A stretch of 64,000 nucleotides of DNA, from assembly GCA_027603945.1 (NCBI GenBank), contig JADIIU010000002.1, positions 1 to 64,000 of the forward strand, in the 5' to 3' direction. Made by a program: the position numbers and the translations under genes. The stretch's first letter is position 1, and each line of letters starts with the position of its first letter. Shown here one piece after another: positions 16,137-26,641 of this stretch. The stretch comes from Terramyces sp. JEL0728. Taxonomy: Eukaryota; Chytridiomycota; Chytridiomycetes; Rhizophydiales; Terramycetaceae. Under the pieces are notes generated by a model. It saw only the letters and a program-made list of their open reading frames with translations, was not told where the DNA came from and did no database searches.

Positions 16137-16397
16137 ATGATGTCAGTCGAAACAACTTATATGAATAGAAAACACGCGCGAATCCATCCGTTGCAGGAAG
16201 AAACGGATCATGCGGGAAAGGTTACATTAGTTCCCATAAGAGACCCGTCAGTAAAGTTGAAAATGGCCAAATCGATAGATAATCTTACAACGGATGAGGT
16301 CAAGTGGTATAGGGGCAATTGGATGTGGGGATTGGTGGTGGCATTTGCAGCTGGAACGATTATATTCGCAATATTTATAATAGCATCTCCAATTTAA
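16137..16397 (+). CDS. small single-pass (tail-anchored?) membrane protein
   Basis: This 86-aa ORF starts at ATG 16137. The first 60 residues are polar; a single hydrophobic span (WGLVVAFAAGTIIFAIFII) sits at the very C-terminus, followed by three residues. That layout fits a tail-anchored protein inserted post-translationally. No family was recognised. It is convergent with SRP19, with only 24 bp between the stop codons. Confidence 0.6.
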   Translation: MMSVETTYMNRKHARIHPLQEETDHAGKVTLVPIRDPSVKLKMAKSIDNLTTDEVKWYRGNWMWGLVVAFAAGTIIFAIFIIASPI

Positions 16398-16421
16398 TTC
16401 ATTCATGAAATATAATACCAT

Positions 16422-17129
16422 TTATTTTCTCCCTTTTTTCTTGTTTTTCTTTTTGTTATTGGCGGTAGTGGACTGAACAGGAGCTGCCGGTTCTATAGCA
16501 CTTTGGGTAGATTCTATAGACTGTTTTGGCGGTTCAGGACGTGGTGGTAATACGGATCTTGAAGCATCCGCAAAATTCCTGTTTTTGCCTTCCGAATCAT
16601 TCATTACATTTATTGCCTCTGGCATTTTTTCTGCAAGCCGGATCAGCAATTCCCGCTTGTTTGTAATATCGGAAATAAACGGAGCACCACTATCATTTTT
16701 GAATTGAAGTCGGAGTCTCCCAAAAGTAAACGGATCTCTTGGATGTCTCTTATTTAATTCCAAAGCAACATTGTAACCTAATAGTTTTGCTGCTTGCCCC
16801 ATATATATAGTAGCTGGATCTTTAACAGCAAACTCTGAAGGAATTCTCCTGCCTTGCTTTAATGATTTTTCGCAATTAATGTACACAGGATATAGTGAAA
16901 TCCAATTCTTGATTAATTCTTTTTGTTTTTCCATTTCTGCAGCGTTTGGCGGTGCCATCCCAGCTGGAAATTGGCCCATTCCTTGCATTCCAAATCCTTG
17001 GGGCAAACCTCCCATTCCTTGTGTTCCTAATCCTTGTCCAAGTGCTGACAAAGGATTTGATACGGGTATTTGATCGTCTGTTGGTAAATCAAAGTCCATG
17101 TTATCAATATCAAAGTCGTCGTCTGCCAT
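16422..17129 (-). CDS. SRP19: Signal recognition particle subunit SRP19/Sec65
   Basis: Single-exon, 235 aa. The central part carries the SRP19 RNA-binding fold: LYPVYINCEKSLKQGRRIP, LGYNVALELNKRHPRDPF and GRLRLQFKND. SRP19 binds the tips of SRP RNA helices 6 and 8 and enables SRP54 loading, for co-translational targeting to the ER. The N-terminus has a Gly/Met/Pro-rich low-complexity segment and the C-terminus is a lysine tail (NNKKKNKKKGRK), both common in fungal Sec65. ATG at 17129 begins MADDDFDIDNMDF. Confidence 0.95.
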   Translation of the reverse strand: MADDDFDIDNMDFDLPTDDQIPVSNPLSALGQGLGTQGMGGLPQGFGMQGMGQFPAGMAPPNAAEMEKQKELIKNWISLYPVYINCEKSLKQGRRIPSEFAVKDPATIYMGQAAKLLGYNVALELNKRHPRDPFTFGRLRLQFKNDSGAPFISDITNKRELLIRLAEKMPEAINVMNDSEGKNRNFADASRSVLPPRPEPPKQSIESTQSAIEPAAPVQSTTANNKKKNKKKGRK

Positions 17130-17836
17130 TTGTTGATTGTGATTACTTTTAAAAAATTTTGGGTCAGGAAATCAAAAGGAATATACAGAAAGAATCTTTG
17201 AACCCAGTTCTAACGTAAGGCTCTGGTCTTTGCGCTTGACGCTGATGGGTTGCCAGCCAACTTGAATCGCTTATGTTCAACTTTAGATTGTATTTCACAT
17301 TGGTGAGAATGTTTATACAACGATTGTATGCAATTTCGTACCAGAGTTCTTTAGGACATGTTGAATAATTCGTTCATTTTCCTGACAGGTTCTTCGTCTT
17401 GATTAGCCTCAGGCTCCCAATCTGCTCAACTTGATACGTGGAAATTCTCATTCAATCTCCTTGAGCTTGCCAAAAATAACCATAGGGCCGACGGTTTTTC
17501 CACGTAGATCTAACGAAATGCAATTCTAGGATTCTTTAAAAATTTGATCCACGGATATGGATTCCGCCAAGTTTTGTAAACTAAAATTCTTTAAATTAAG
17601 GCTATTCTGCTCTTTGGTTGATCTCGTTTTGTCCAATGTTGAATCACACTAGAGTTCACCGACTCTTTGTACCCACTAGATTTTCGGAAACTCTTTGAAA
17701 GAAAAATTATGAAAAGCTCATTCATTCATAGCTTGCAAGGCCAACTTTCAATTGTTGACAGCTCTAAATTTCCCCCCATTCAATTGACAGGTTGATTCAA
17801 CATTTCCACTGTCAATCAATTCATTTTATAAATCAG
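17130..17836. other. unassigned 0.7-kb stretch
   Basis: No gene can be assembled here with confidence. The minus strand has short open stretches that look weakly coding (around 17640-17530, 17515-17450 and 17350-17170), but I could not join them in frame with the intron pattern used by neighbouring genes. Possibilities are a decayed gene, an ncRNA (the locus is next to an SRP protein gene, which proves nothing) or spacer. Confidence 0.35.
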
Positions 17837-18210
17837 ATGCCCCTCACTGGTCCGCATTTAGACAAATCCAAAGACTTTTCTGCGTGGTGGTTCCAGCGTG
17901 CGGTTCGTATAGACAAACGAAATATGCCCCTTACTCTTCCCAAATTGGCTGCTTTTATTGACGCCCCTCACAACTGCAAGTATTTAAACAACGGCGTTTC
18001 AGAAAAAGTAAGAAAATGTTTGAAGACACACCACTAGTTAAGCCAGTACCTAAGAGGCTGTATAGATCCTCTTCAGAAGACTCGCTGCCACAATCAAAAT
18101 TAAATGTAATAGAAATATTTGAAAATGACGAGCAGGAGGATATTGGATTCTCTAGAAAAAGAAAAAGAAATGATATGGAGCACAGTCAGGCTATGGCATT
18201 GATTATGTAA
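17837..18210 (+). CDS. small basic, probably nuclear protein of unknown function
   Basis: Two short ORFs join into one 116-aa protein if a 23-nt intron at 17980-18002 (GTATTTAAAC...CGTTTCAG) is removed. The N-terminal half has an aromatic patch (FSAWWFQRAVRIDKRN). The C-terminal half is acidic, then has a likely nuclear localisation signal RKRKR near the end. No family was recognised. The start ATG at 17837 is the first in frame. Confidence 0.5.
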
Positions 18211-19003
18211 GACTGTTTCTCCGCTTGTATGTATTGTGTATTATTTCTATAAATATATATTTTAATGATCTTTAATTAGTGCCTTGTCATTGTGCGATAC
18301 AGGCGATCAACTAGGTTGCTATTCTAATTGATTCTCCCGAGTTGCGCTGTATCAATGAATATGAAACCAGCCAGACTCTTGCCGCAGAACACTGGATGAA
18401 AATAGCATACTGACTAGCCAAGAATTGACTATACATTCAATCCCATCAATAGAAATATATCGTCTAGTAGAGCTTTGCGGTGAATTGGTGCTCGCAGTCA
18501 GATTCTCACCTGTAGAGTTGAAGGAACTTATGCTTTTGATCAATGTTTGACAATGAAAGAGTCTGTCAAAGCGTGCACATGCCACGCACTTGAATTAGGA
18601 TTCAACTTGCAAAGAAACCAGAAAAATGTGCCGTGTCATAGAACCGCACAGGAAGAAATATTTTAGTGCAATCTTGCCACCTAATTGTAATCTTGGTCCA
18701 AGATGTAATCCTTGTGTCACCAAGAAGACGGCGCCTGACTGACGCGGGAAAACCAGCACTGCCAAACCAAAAATCAATTGAGCTGTTTACGTTTCATACT
18801 GTATTCAACCTGCAAATCAATCAATAAAAATATTTTAGCAATTGATTTCCCGCTTGATTGGGACAAAACGGAGCAAGACCAGCACCAGCCGCTTTTAAAA
18901 AAAGAGAAACCAAGTGGCGGCAATCACATGATGATCGATTTAAAAAATTCAAATTTCACATTCTCCTTCCACAATATTTTTGACACACGCACAGCAGTAG
19001 AAT
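18211..19003. other. unassigned 0.8-kb stretch with weak coding traces on both strands
   Basis: On the minus strand, ATG 18797 to stop 18319 can be made continuous by removing intron-like segments, including GTTGAATCCTAATTCAAG at 18586-18603 and one at 18348-18368, giving a Ser-rich protein of about 140 aa without known relatives. On the plus strand, open stretches at 18419-18547 and 18554-18664 also look coding. Neither model has homology support. Confidence 0.25.
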
Positions 19004-20303
19004 ATGAATAATTCAAGTAAGATAATCTGTTTAACATTAAGCTTTCCATTCCATTCCATTCGAACAGGATCAGAATACTCTATTCGACGATACTGAAAAG
19101 GCCTTTTTCTCTGAATTCTTGGATGGATTAATGGATGGACCAACTTCTGCCTCCTATTCAAAGCCGATATCTCCATTCTCTCCGCCTCTACCTCCAGTAG
19201 AACATACCCCTTTCGATTCTGCAAATGGATACAGAATTGGCGAAACAAAGCTGCAAGATGCGAGGCTGCAGCATATTCAAATGAATAATTATGCTGCCCT
19301 TGGTATAATCCCACCCAGACATGTTGCACCTTCTGCCGAGGATCTTAAACAAGGAAAAATCGATCAAGAAAACAAAGATAATAGATTATCGCCCCCTTCC
19401 TCCAACAGTTCTATGGTGAATGCTACTGTTCCAAAGAAAAGAGGACCTGGTAGACCTAGAAAAAATCAAGAAGAGCCAAACAAGAAAGCTGCTTTGACAG
19501 GATTAGACATGAAACCAAAAAGATCTACCGCATTAGCTATTGACACTAATATCAAAAAGCGTTTAGAGGAAGATGAAGAAAACCATGTTAAAAAGCCAGC
19601 TAGGAGAGATTTGTTGACCGAAGATGAAAAGCGAGTAAATCATGTCGTATCCGAGCAAAGGCGGAGAAAATTGATTAGAGAAGGGTTCCAAGTGTTAGTA
19701 GACCTAACTCCTTCCCTCTCCAATTCCCCACCAGTGTCTTCTGGTCCTGGCAATACCGGTGGTGGCCACTCTAAAAGCACAATCCTGTTCAAGGCTGCTG
19801 ATTACATTAGCGAATTGAAAGCGCAAGTGGAGAACTTAACAAGCCAACTGCACGGCGTTCCTATCAATCCTCATCCAACCCCCCAAAGTCAAATTCAACA
19901 GCCAAACTATACTCCGCAGAAACCACAGGACTCTTCCTACTTGATGCATCCTGCATTCCCAGACAAGAGCCCAGAATCACAAAATATCTATTCGAAACAG
20001 CCGTATCAAAATAATGTCCAGCAGCAATTTCTGCAACCCCAAAGACCAAACTACCCGCCTAGTTTCCAGCAAACCCAACCATTTATGCAGTCCAATACAC
20101 ATAATTTGCACAGCTTAATTCAACAGCGAATGAATAATCAGTCAACTTATAACTCCAGCTTCTCTGATGCTCAGTCTAATACTAATGTTCCGCCATCCTT
20201 CTTGAGCACTCCTGGCAACTTTCCTTCTGTACCAACGGAAACTCCTAAATTCCCATCCGAAAGAGCAAAAGAAGAGAAACCACAGGAAGCCTCTGATAAA
20301 TAA
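19004..20303 (+). CDS. bHLH transcription factor, INO4-like, with AT-hook
   Basis: The 424-aa product comes from a 13-nt first exon, a 25-nt intron (19017-19041, the longest simple one traced) and a long second exon. Residues near 19440 form an AT-hook (KKRGPGRPRKN). The basic region and helices follow: EKRVNHVVSEQRRRKLIREG, then a loop, then STILFKAADYISELKAQVE. The basic region resembles fungal INO4-type factors that with a partner bind E-box-like sites in phospholipid genes; that role here is inference. The C-terminal third is Gln/Asn/Pro-rich, a likely activation region. Confidence 0.85.
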
Positions 20304-20360
20304 TTGGTTTGTTCCTTGTAACCTTAATAAATTCAATTTTTTTTTACAAAATATTTTGGA

Positions 20361-21602
20361 ATGAACTGCCTGATATTAGGCGACGGCAACTTTTCGTTCT
20401 CATTGGCATTAGCCCAGCTACTTAAAATCCCAGATTCGCATGCATACAGCCTATTTGAATTCTCAAACAAGCCCAAAAATATCAACTTGGTTTGCACTTC
20501 ATTTGATCCCCACTCTGAATTACTGGATAAATATGGGGATGCAGAAGAAATATTAGAGAAACTTTCTCACTTTAAAAATGTTCAGATCCTACATGAAATC
20601 AATGCTTGGGAACTATCATCCCACTTTTCCCAAAAGTTTGATGTAATTATTTGGAATCACCCTCACCTAGGAACTGAGGATTTCCGGCTGCATCAATTCC
20701 TCATGGCCCATTTTTTCCATTCAGCAGCACAAGTACTGGAGCCTGAATCTGCAGTTCAAATATCTTTGGTTCAAGGGCAGGAAGTTCGATGGAATGTTCA
20801 TGCGCAGGCTCAAAGATCGCATTTAAACATCAAATCTATCGAACTGTTCAATGAATTATTGTGGCCGGGATATGTAGTAAAGAGAAACAAGCACGGTGGG
20901 TCGTTCAAAAATGTCCATACCAGACGCCATGTTCGTACGTGGATGAAATCTTGTGTGCATACCTTTGGTTTCGGCGAATCTGTTATCCCATTAGAGAATG
21001 TACATTCTTTATTGGAATCTATATTTGGCGATTCGTTTGATTCCACGTTCGATCAGAAACCGGTGGTGGATCCAAAAGGAGATTTAACACCTGCCAAGAA
21101 ATCTACAGGCAGGAAAAAGAAGCTGCATCCAGCTGATTTAGTTTGTGTCCACTGTAAAAAGGAATTGACCTCACCAAGAGCGTACCACCAGCATGTCCAT
21201 ATGGTCCACGAATTGCAACAGTTTGGAGAAAACTGGGTGCCTAATAGACCAAGAAATATCAAATGCTCAGTTACTGGTTGTGATAAAGCATTTGCAGAAG
21301 ATGTGGCCCTGAAACAGCATTTGATCAGCAAGCATACACAGATAGACGTTATGGAATTGCCTGAATCGCCAGATGCAAAGTATTCAACTACAAAGAATGA
21401 TTCCGACTACGATTATGTACCTTGTGAAGTCTGTGGCCAATCATGCATCAAACAGCCGTGGGGGGAAGAATTGCACTTGGAAAGTTTGAAGCCAGCGCTC
21501 GGGTTAAGAATGAAGTGTCCTCTATGTCCTGGGGTTTTCATCGAACAAAGGGCTTTGTATCAGCACTTTAAATTCTGCAAAGCTAAATCCGCCAATAAAT
21601 AA
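20361..21602 (+). CDS. BMT5-like 25S rRNA uridine-N3-methyltransferase fused to zinc fingers
   Basis: Single-exon, 413 aa. The N-terminal half is the DUF2431/BMT5 Rossmann methyltransferase: MNCLILGDGNFSFSLALA opens it, NLVCTSFDPHSELLDKYG and FDVIIWNHPHLG follow, and LLWPGYVVKRN closes the domain. Yeast Bmt5 methylates a uridine of 25S rRNA. From about residue 250 the protein adds zinc-finger-like modules: CVHCKKELTSPRAYHQHVHMVH, CSVTGCDKAFAEDVALKQH and two CxxC...H/C units (CEVCGQ, CPLCPGVFIEQRALYQH). C2H2 fingers on this enzyme family are unusual and may add RNA or ribosome binding (inference). Confidence 0.85.
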   Translation: MNCLILGDGNFSFSLALAQLLKIPDSHAYSLFEFSNKPKNINLVCTSFDPHSELLDKYGDAEEILEKLSHFKNVQILHEINAWELSSHFSQKFDVIIWNHPHLGTEDFRLHQFLMAHFFHSAAQVLEPESAVQISLVQGQEVRWNVHAQAQRSHLNIKSIELFNELLWPGYVVKRNKHGGSFKNVHTRRHVRTWMKSCVHTFGFGESVIPLENVHSLLESIFGDSFDSTFDQKPVVDPKGDLTPAKKSTGRKKKLHPADLVCVHCKKELTSPRAYHQHVHMVHELQQFGENWVPNRPRNIKCSVTGCDKAFAEDVALKQHLISKHTQIDVMELPESPDAKYSTTKNDSDYDYVPCEVCGQSCIKQPWGEELHLESLKPALGLRMKCPLCPGVFIEQRALYQHFKFCKAKSANK

Positions 21603-22895
21603 TTACGCATTGAATTTATTTGAAGCTCTGGAACTAGCTCGTTCAAAGAGTTCGTTAGCCAATCCCCAAGTCTTTCCCTCTACTGCGTAATGTCTCTTTT
21701 CATGATCCTTTATAGAGCTAGATTCAGTTCCTGCTGGAGGCTTGTTGAGATTGTGGTAGATAGATTGCACTTTAGTAAAATCTAGCGGTTCCTTTTCGCT
21801 TCCCTTTTTCCTTTTATTTTCTTGGTGCCTTAGTTTTTGGTTCGCAGAAGTGTGGGGTTCGATCGGCTTTAATTCTCTCTCCTTGTCTATTGGCATTTGC
21901 TCTGCCAGCTGCTCCTTGATTTTCGCGAATGGTAGATTCCAGTTGAGAAATTGCCGCTCATATTCTGTTTTGTATCGTAGCTGAATGGTTTTTACAAGGT
22001 CGCGTGCATTTATGTACTGTTTCAGTGCTATTTTTGGATCTGGAAAGTCTGCTGGGGCTTTCTTTTGTACCGGTCGCAATTCATTTTCGTCAAATTCACG
22101 GATTCTTATTCCTCTTTCCTTCGTGTGAGCGAATACCTAATGTTATGGCGAATTACTTGAGATGGAGGTGCTTTCACATTGAAAGTCTTGAGATAGTTTT
22201 TGGGTACAGTTGGATTAGTGTTACCAATTCCAAATGATGCTGACATTATAGGTTTTTCGATAGATGTCGGACTAGCATTATTATTCTTACTTTCTGGTCT
22301 TTCTGAAGTAGGTGACGATACCGATTTCTGATCCGTTATTACAGGCTTTGCTTCTGGAGAGGGTTTTTCAGTATCTTTTTCTTTTGCAAAAGTTTCACTT
22401 TTCGATGGCGATGCACTGCGAGTTGGAATCTTTGTTGGCGAAAGTCTTCCAGATTCTTTGCTGGGAGATCCAGGTCTATCAACATCTGTTTTAGTTGGTG
22501 AAATCAGTCCAGCAGGTTGTTTAATTTCACTCTTTTCTCCCCATGCCTGCTTTACTGGCGAAGGGATTCTTGTCTTGTGATTTTCATTAAATTTAACATT
22601 CTTATCTACAGTCTGCTGTTGATATAACCCAACCTGGCTAGCCGTATCTAACCTTGCCATCGTATCCACTTCTGGAATACCTTTATACCCATATTGCGTC
22701 TTGTTTACTGAAATGTACCTTGTATTCACTATCATATTGCAGTGGAAATGGCTGCACTCTCTTTCCTTGAAAATGGTCAACTACGAGTTTCGCAACATCA
22801 ATGTCATTCGTTGGCGCTGTTTTCCATGTGAATTCTCGCTACTGTGAGTCCGGTAATACAATATACTCTGTTTTGAAATCTTTGAAATCTACCAT
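21603..22895 (-). CDS. Ser/Pro-rich protein, possibly microtubule-associated
   Basis: The 411-aa product needs introns at 22107-22126 (approximate), 22718-22736 (approximate) and 22825-22842, the last ending in TG. The middle is disordered, with many SPTK/SPSK-type motifs that suggest proline-directed phosphorylation. The ends carry short motifs, SEYKTQYGYKG and RYKTEYERQFLNWNLP, that resemble the (S/T)EYxxxFxxW modules of MAP6, SAXO and MDM1 microtubule proteins. That likeness is short and the assignment tentative. It is convergent with the methyltransferase gene. Confidence 0.5.
22825..22842 (-). other. 18-nt intron candidate ending in TG
   Basis: Minus strand GTAGCGAGAATTCACATG interrupts the reading frame right after VDFKDFKTEYIVLPDSQ. 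Removing it deletes an in-frame TAG and continues into KTAPTNDIDVAKLVVDHF. No protein homology supports this one, so it is weaker than the RPC1, CAP-G and NIPA cases. Confidence 0.4.
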
Positions 22896-22925
22896 TCGCG
22901 TTTCAAAAAGGAGAAAATAAAAACA

Positions 22926-24437
22926 TTATATTGGCTTAACAATGAGTACCATTTCTTCCTTTGGATAGGCAATAGGAAAGTACGTGAACTCTGTATGAGG
23001 TGTTTCTTTTTTATAGTCGACCATTCGAACAAAGGTGGAAATTACAACTTTCAATTCCATTTGCGCAAGAGGTTTGCCAATACATGCGTGCTTGCCATAT
23101 CCAAAAGGCTGGAAGGCAGGGGACGCAAAGGAATAGTTGGTGTCGTATGTATCAACGGTAGCCTTTTCGCTGTGAGAACCAGCTTGCAAAAACCTCTCTG
23201 GGACAAAATCTGAAGGTGCAGCAAAGTCAGATCCGTAATAATAGCCACTGCCAGAGAGATTGAAAGCAAGGATGGAGTTTGCAGGGATGTGATATCCATC
23301 AAATGTGAGATCAGCAGTGGATCTCTTTAAAACGCGACCCACAGCAGCACGAGAACGAATGGATTCCTTGATGGCAGCATCAAGGTAAATTAGCTTGTTT
23401 AAATCAGAATATTCCACCGGTTTTCCTGCATCATTTCCAAACAAGTTGAAAGACTCTTGGCGGACACTATCTAGTGCTTCTGGATTATCGTGCAACAAGC
23501 TGATTGCCGAAATGATGGTGGAGGCAGTCGTATCATGGCCAGCAAATAGCATGAGCACGCCTTGATCTCCAATAGTGCTTTCATCTAATGGTCTACCATT
23601 CGTATCCTTTGAGTTATATAATTGAACGAAAAAGGTTTCAAGCTCTGGCTTTCTGCCTGACTGTTCCCATTGTAGTACTTGCTCTTTCATCAGCGCGATA
23701 GATTTTTGTTTCAACCACTCTTTGGAAATCTTTCCCTTGTGGAAAGCAGTGAATGGCAAGTCAATTGGAATGCTGAATAGCCCAGCTTGGTATTTATCAA
23801 AATGAACTCTCCATTCGGCCAATTCTGATTGGAATTCTTTGCTGGTAATATTCTTGATTCCAAAGATACAGCCCAGCATAATTGAAATGGTAATTCTTTT
23901 TGCGATATCAACGGTATTTACCGTGCCTTTTACAATTTCTCTTCCTACAAGTACACGAGTGATTTCTTCAATTTGCGGTGCATAAGATCCTAATAATGGC
24001 TGTTTGAATGGACCTGAAATGAGGTTTCTGTGGTGTGTGCTTTCCATTCCATCTTTGACTGCGGCTACATTTCCCAAATAGCTTACTACAGATGGGGGCC
24101 AATTTTGCACCAAGAGTTTTTGTCTTTCACAAGCTGACAAAAAATCCAAAGCTTCAGTGCCTCCCAATTCAATCATTGGTAATCCAAGAAAAGACATTCT
24201 TGATATAGCGCCTTTTTCTTTGACCAGGTAAACAGGGTTGTCTACTGCAAACATCCTTGGTAGCCATTGCAGTATTTCAAAGAATGTAGATGTCGGGATC
24301 GGTACCGATTCAGGATGGACGGTAAATGAGGTGATTGGCTTGCGTTTGCGCACTTTCCTTGCTTTGATTTCGTTGGAGATTATCCATGCAATCAGAGGCA
24401 CAGCTGCAATTCCAGTCCAAAACAAATGGTTCGTCAT
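22926..24437 (-). CDS. cytochrome P450 monooxygenase
   Basis: Single-exon, 503 aa from ATG 24437. Class signatures are complete: I-helix AGHDTTAS, K-helix ExxR (KESIR), and the haem-binding loop FQPFGYGKHACIGKPLA with the proximal Cys. An N-terminal hydrophobic anchor (HLFWTGIAAVPLIAWII) followed by basic residues predicts the ER membrane. The closest resemblance is to a CYP4/CYP52-like general fold; the substrate cannot be told. An alternative start at 24538 would add an upstream exon. Transcribed toward the gene at 21603. Confidence 0.92.
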   Translation of the reverse strand: MTNHLFWTGIAAVPLIAWIISNEIKARKVRKRKPITSFTVHPESVPIPTSTFFEILQWLPRMFAVDNPVYLVKEKGAISRMSFLGLPMIELGGTEALDFLSACERQKLLVQNWPPSVVSYLGNVAAVKDGMESTHHRNLISGPFKQPLLGSYAPQIEEITRVLVGREIVKGTVNTVDIAKRITISIMLGCIFGIKNITSKEFQSELAEWRVHFDKYQAGLFSIPIDLPFTAFHKGKISKEWLKQKSIALMKEQVLQWEQSGRKPELETFFVQLYNSKDTNGRPLDESTIGDQGVLMLFAGHDTTASTIISAISLLHDNPEALDSVRQESFNLFGNDAGKPVEYSDLNKLIYLDAAIKESIRSRAAVGRVLKRSTADLTFDGYHIPANSILAFNLSGSGYYYGSDFAAPSDFVPERFLQAGSHSEKATVDTYDTNYSFASPAFQPFGYGKHACIGKPLAQMELKVVISTFVRMVDYKKETPHTEFTYFPIAYPKEEMVLIVKPI

Positions 24438-24689
24438 AAAATTCGATACTTTTTCTGACCCTGATGTGTGGATATGGGAATACCTGGGTCTCCCCCATTT
24501 GTCCAATATGTGCCTCTGGCCCGAAAGGTAGATGGCATTGTTCTCTTAAACAGCCCACACAAAAGACTCGACACACCAAATCTTGGCCGGCATAATATAT
24601 ATTAGACACTGCTAGATTTCTCTAGATACTAAACATAAATTCCCAGAATTCAAAATTTCTCCCACAGAATGAGCCAGTTACACAAACAT

Positions 24690-25917
24690 TTATTGGTTTA
24701 TTAATAATCGCATATCTCTAATGTAGTCAACAACATCATCTTCCTTTCCTTCCTCCAAATATCCATCAAGGTAGCTCACAATATAATCCAAATTTTGATT
24801 TTTTTGAATGAATTCTTTAAATCCTTCCTTGTCATCTAGCACACCGTAGCAATAAGAAATACTCTTGTATGCTGTTGCTGGCACATTTAGTTTTAGTGCC
24901 ATTTCAGCTCCTTGTCTACCAAATGATTTGTAATATTCAACCATCAGATACTGATACTCCTCAGGAAGAATCGTCTCTATCATTTCTCTCCCCGCAATCG
25001 GATTAGGAGAAAGCATTTTGCAAGCATCCAGTAAATATCTGATGCTTTGAACAGTTACAGGCAGCCTTTTGCCCATAGATTTCTTTAGTATTTTAAAACA
25101 AGGATTTGGCTGATTTTGAAATACCCAGAATCTACATTAGTTGAAATTACTTTATGATGCGCTCTACTATGTAAGGATCCAAATCATAATCCAAATGAAT
25201 TTTCGTCAGCAATTTCGTGTCGTTTAAAACAAGCGCAGCATCCAACATTGCATAGTGGAGGCAAACATCAGAGTCAGGCTTTTGACTCCTGATTTTATTG
25301 ATGATCGATTTGACTGCTTTCGCATCGTTCAACAGACTGAAATGGATTAACAAGAGTGTGAAAGTTTGCGAATTTGATTTAATCTGATTTTTCTGTAGTA
25401 TTGATACCAGTTTCCACAGTTTGCTCTTTGTTACTTTGAACTGAAGGTTGTCGGGTTTATTTTTATCCATCAATTGTCTCAAGTAGATTTTCATTGTAAC
25501 ATTAACTGATTCCAAATCTGCAGGTTCCAAATCCAAAGCCGACTCATCTTGCTCCATTAAATAATATTTCTGAATTAAAGTTGAATCGTCCAATTTCAGA
25601 CCCAGTATTTTCAAATCCTCTTCAATTGATTCAATTTCTTTTAATTTGGCATCCTTTTCAAAAATACCTTTTTCTGCACTATCCGGCTTTGCTTCTGGTA
25701 TCCAGTCAAAGCCGAAATGTTTATAATCCAAGTTGAATGTTTTACAAGTGTAGTATTTCTGAATCAAATTATCAGCGGGGATGTGCAGGAATGGCTTGAA
25801 ATGGTGATATTGTAATTCCAACCGCCTGCTGGCCTTTTGCATGAATAGCTTGTATAATTTAAATGAAGGATTCGTCAGAGATAAGCTGAGCAATTCTTTT
25901 ATTCCCAAGTGCGACAT
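24690..25917 (-). CDS. helical-repeat (PPR/TPR-like) protein, possibly mitochondrial
   Basis: The 402-aa product has one 19-nt intron (25132-25150). Sequence is Leu/Lys-rich with recurrent paired-helix units (SNSQTFTLLLIHFSLLNDAKA, DVCLHYAMLDAALVLNDTK), similar in style to PPR/TPR proteins of mitochondrial gene expression, though no canonical repeat is clear. The MSHLGIKELLSLSL start at 25917 is the first ATG. The gene shares a 57-bp divergent spacer with the LRR gene. Confidence 0.55.
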
Positions 25918-25974
25918 TGAAAAAAACAAAAAAAATGTTTGTTTGTTTTGAACGCGCTCTAATTTTAACCAATT

Positions 25975-26562
25975 ATGCAAGAAATTTCTGATTGTCAACG
26001 AGCCGCTATTTCATGGAGAACTATGAATGGACAAGGAAGCGTAGATAGCAGCACCTCCACCTCCTGCTGTACCTTTGCAGGGATAACCTGCAATGGATCC
26101 GCTGTTACTGGGATTTCATGGTCGCAGAAGGGTCTCTATGGCCAGATTGATGCTAATTTGGCGTTTTTGGAAAATTTGACTTTGTTGGATCTGTCCTACA
26201 ACAATCTTTATGGTGTATGGAATACAAACAGCTCTGGCGCGGACCCAACAAACTTTGATTCGTTGATGCACTGCAATGTTGTAGGAACTACCGTTTGCGA
26301 AAATAGACTGTGTAGTATGGAATGCATCAATGAAGTCCCGCGTGTTTGTAATGTCGGCAAATGCTTTAACGGAATGGGCAGTGTTAATACAGCGCTCACT
26401 ACGTCCACAGTCACTACTTCCACAGCCGGGGCTTCAGAGGCGACCTTTATTCCAGATTGTTTCGATACTGCATCATGGATGCAAGGAAACCAAAATGCCA
26501 ACACCGCTCTATCCGCACTGCCAAATTTATTCCTATTGGCGGCACTTTATCTTTTTCATTAA
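25975..26562 (+). CDS. small leucine-rich-repeat surface protein, likely GPI-anchored
   Basis: 195 aa. The N-terminal part resembles the cysteine-capped LRR domain of extracellular receptors (SCCTFAGITCNGSAVTGISW, then LTLLDLSYNNLYG). Further Cys pairs, a Thr/Ser-rich stalk (TALTTSTVTTSTAGAS) and a hydrophobic C-terminus (LSALPNLFLLAALYLF) suggest a GPI-anchored surface protein. No signal peptide is encoded after ATG 25975, so a short first exon upstream may be missing. Confidence 0.6.
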   Translation: MQEISDCQRAAISWRTMNGQGSVDSSTSTSCCTFAGITCNGSAVTGISWSQKGLYGQIDANLAFLENLTLLDLSYNNLYGVWNTNSSGADPTNFDSLMHCNVVGTTVCENRLCSMECINEVPRVCNVGKCFNGMGSVNTALTTSTVTTSTAGASEATFIPDCFDTASWMQGNQNANTALSALPNLFLLAALYLFH

Positions 26563-26641
26563 ACTGTAATTCGTTTTCATTCTGAATTGTTCATTTCATG
26601 TATGCTCAATTTGGAAGCTTAATTTTCTTTCCGAATTCGCA

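Noticed and set aside
19041..19075. CCATT repeat (ccattccattccattc) as a microsatellite or element
   Set aside because: It is only three units and codes for part of the bHLH protein N-terminus.
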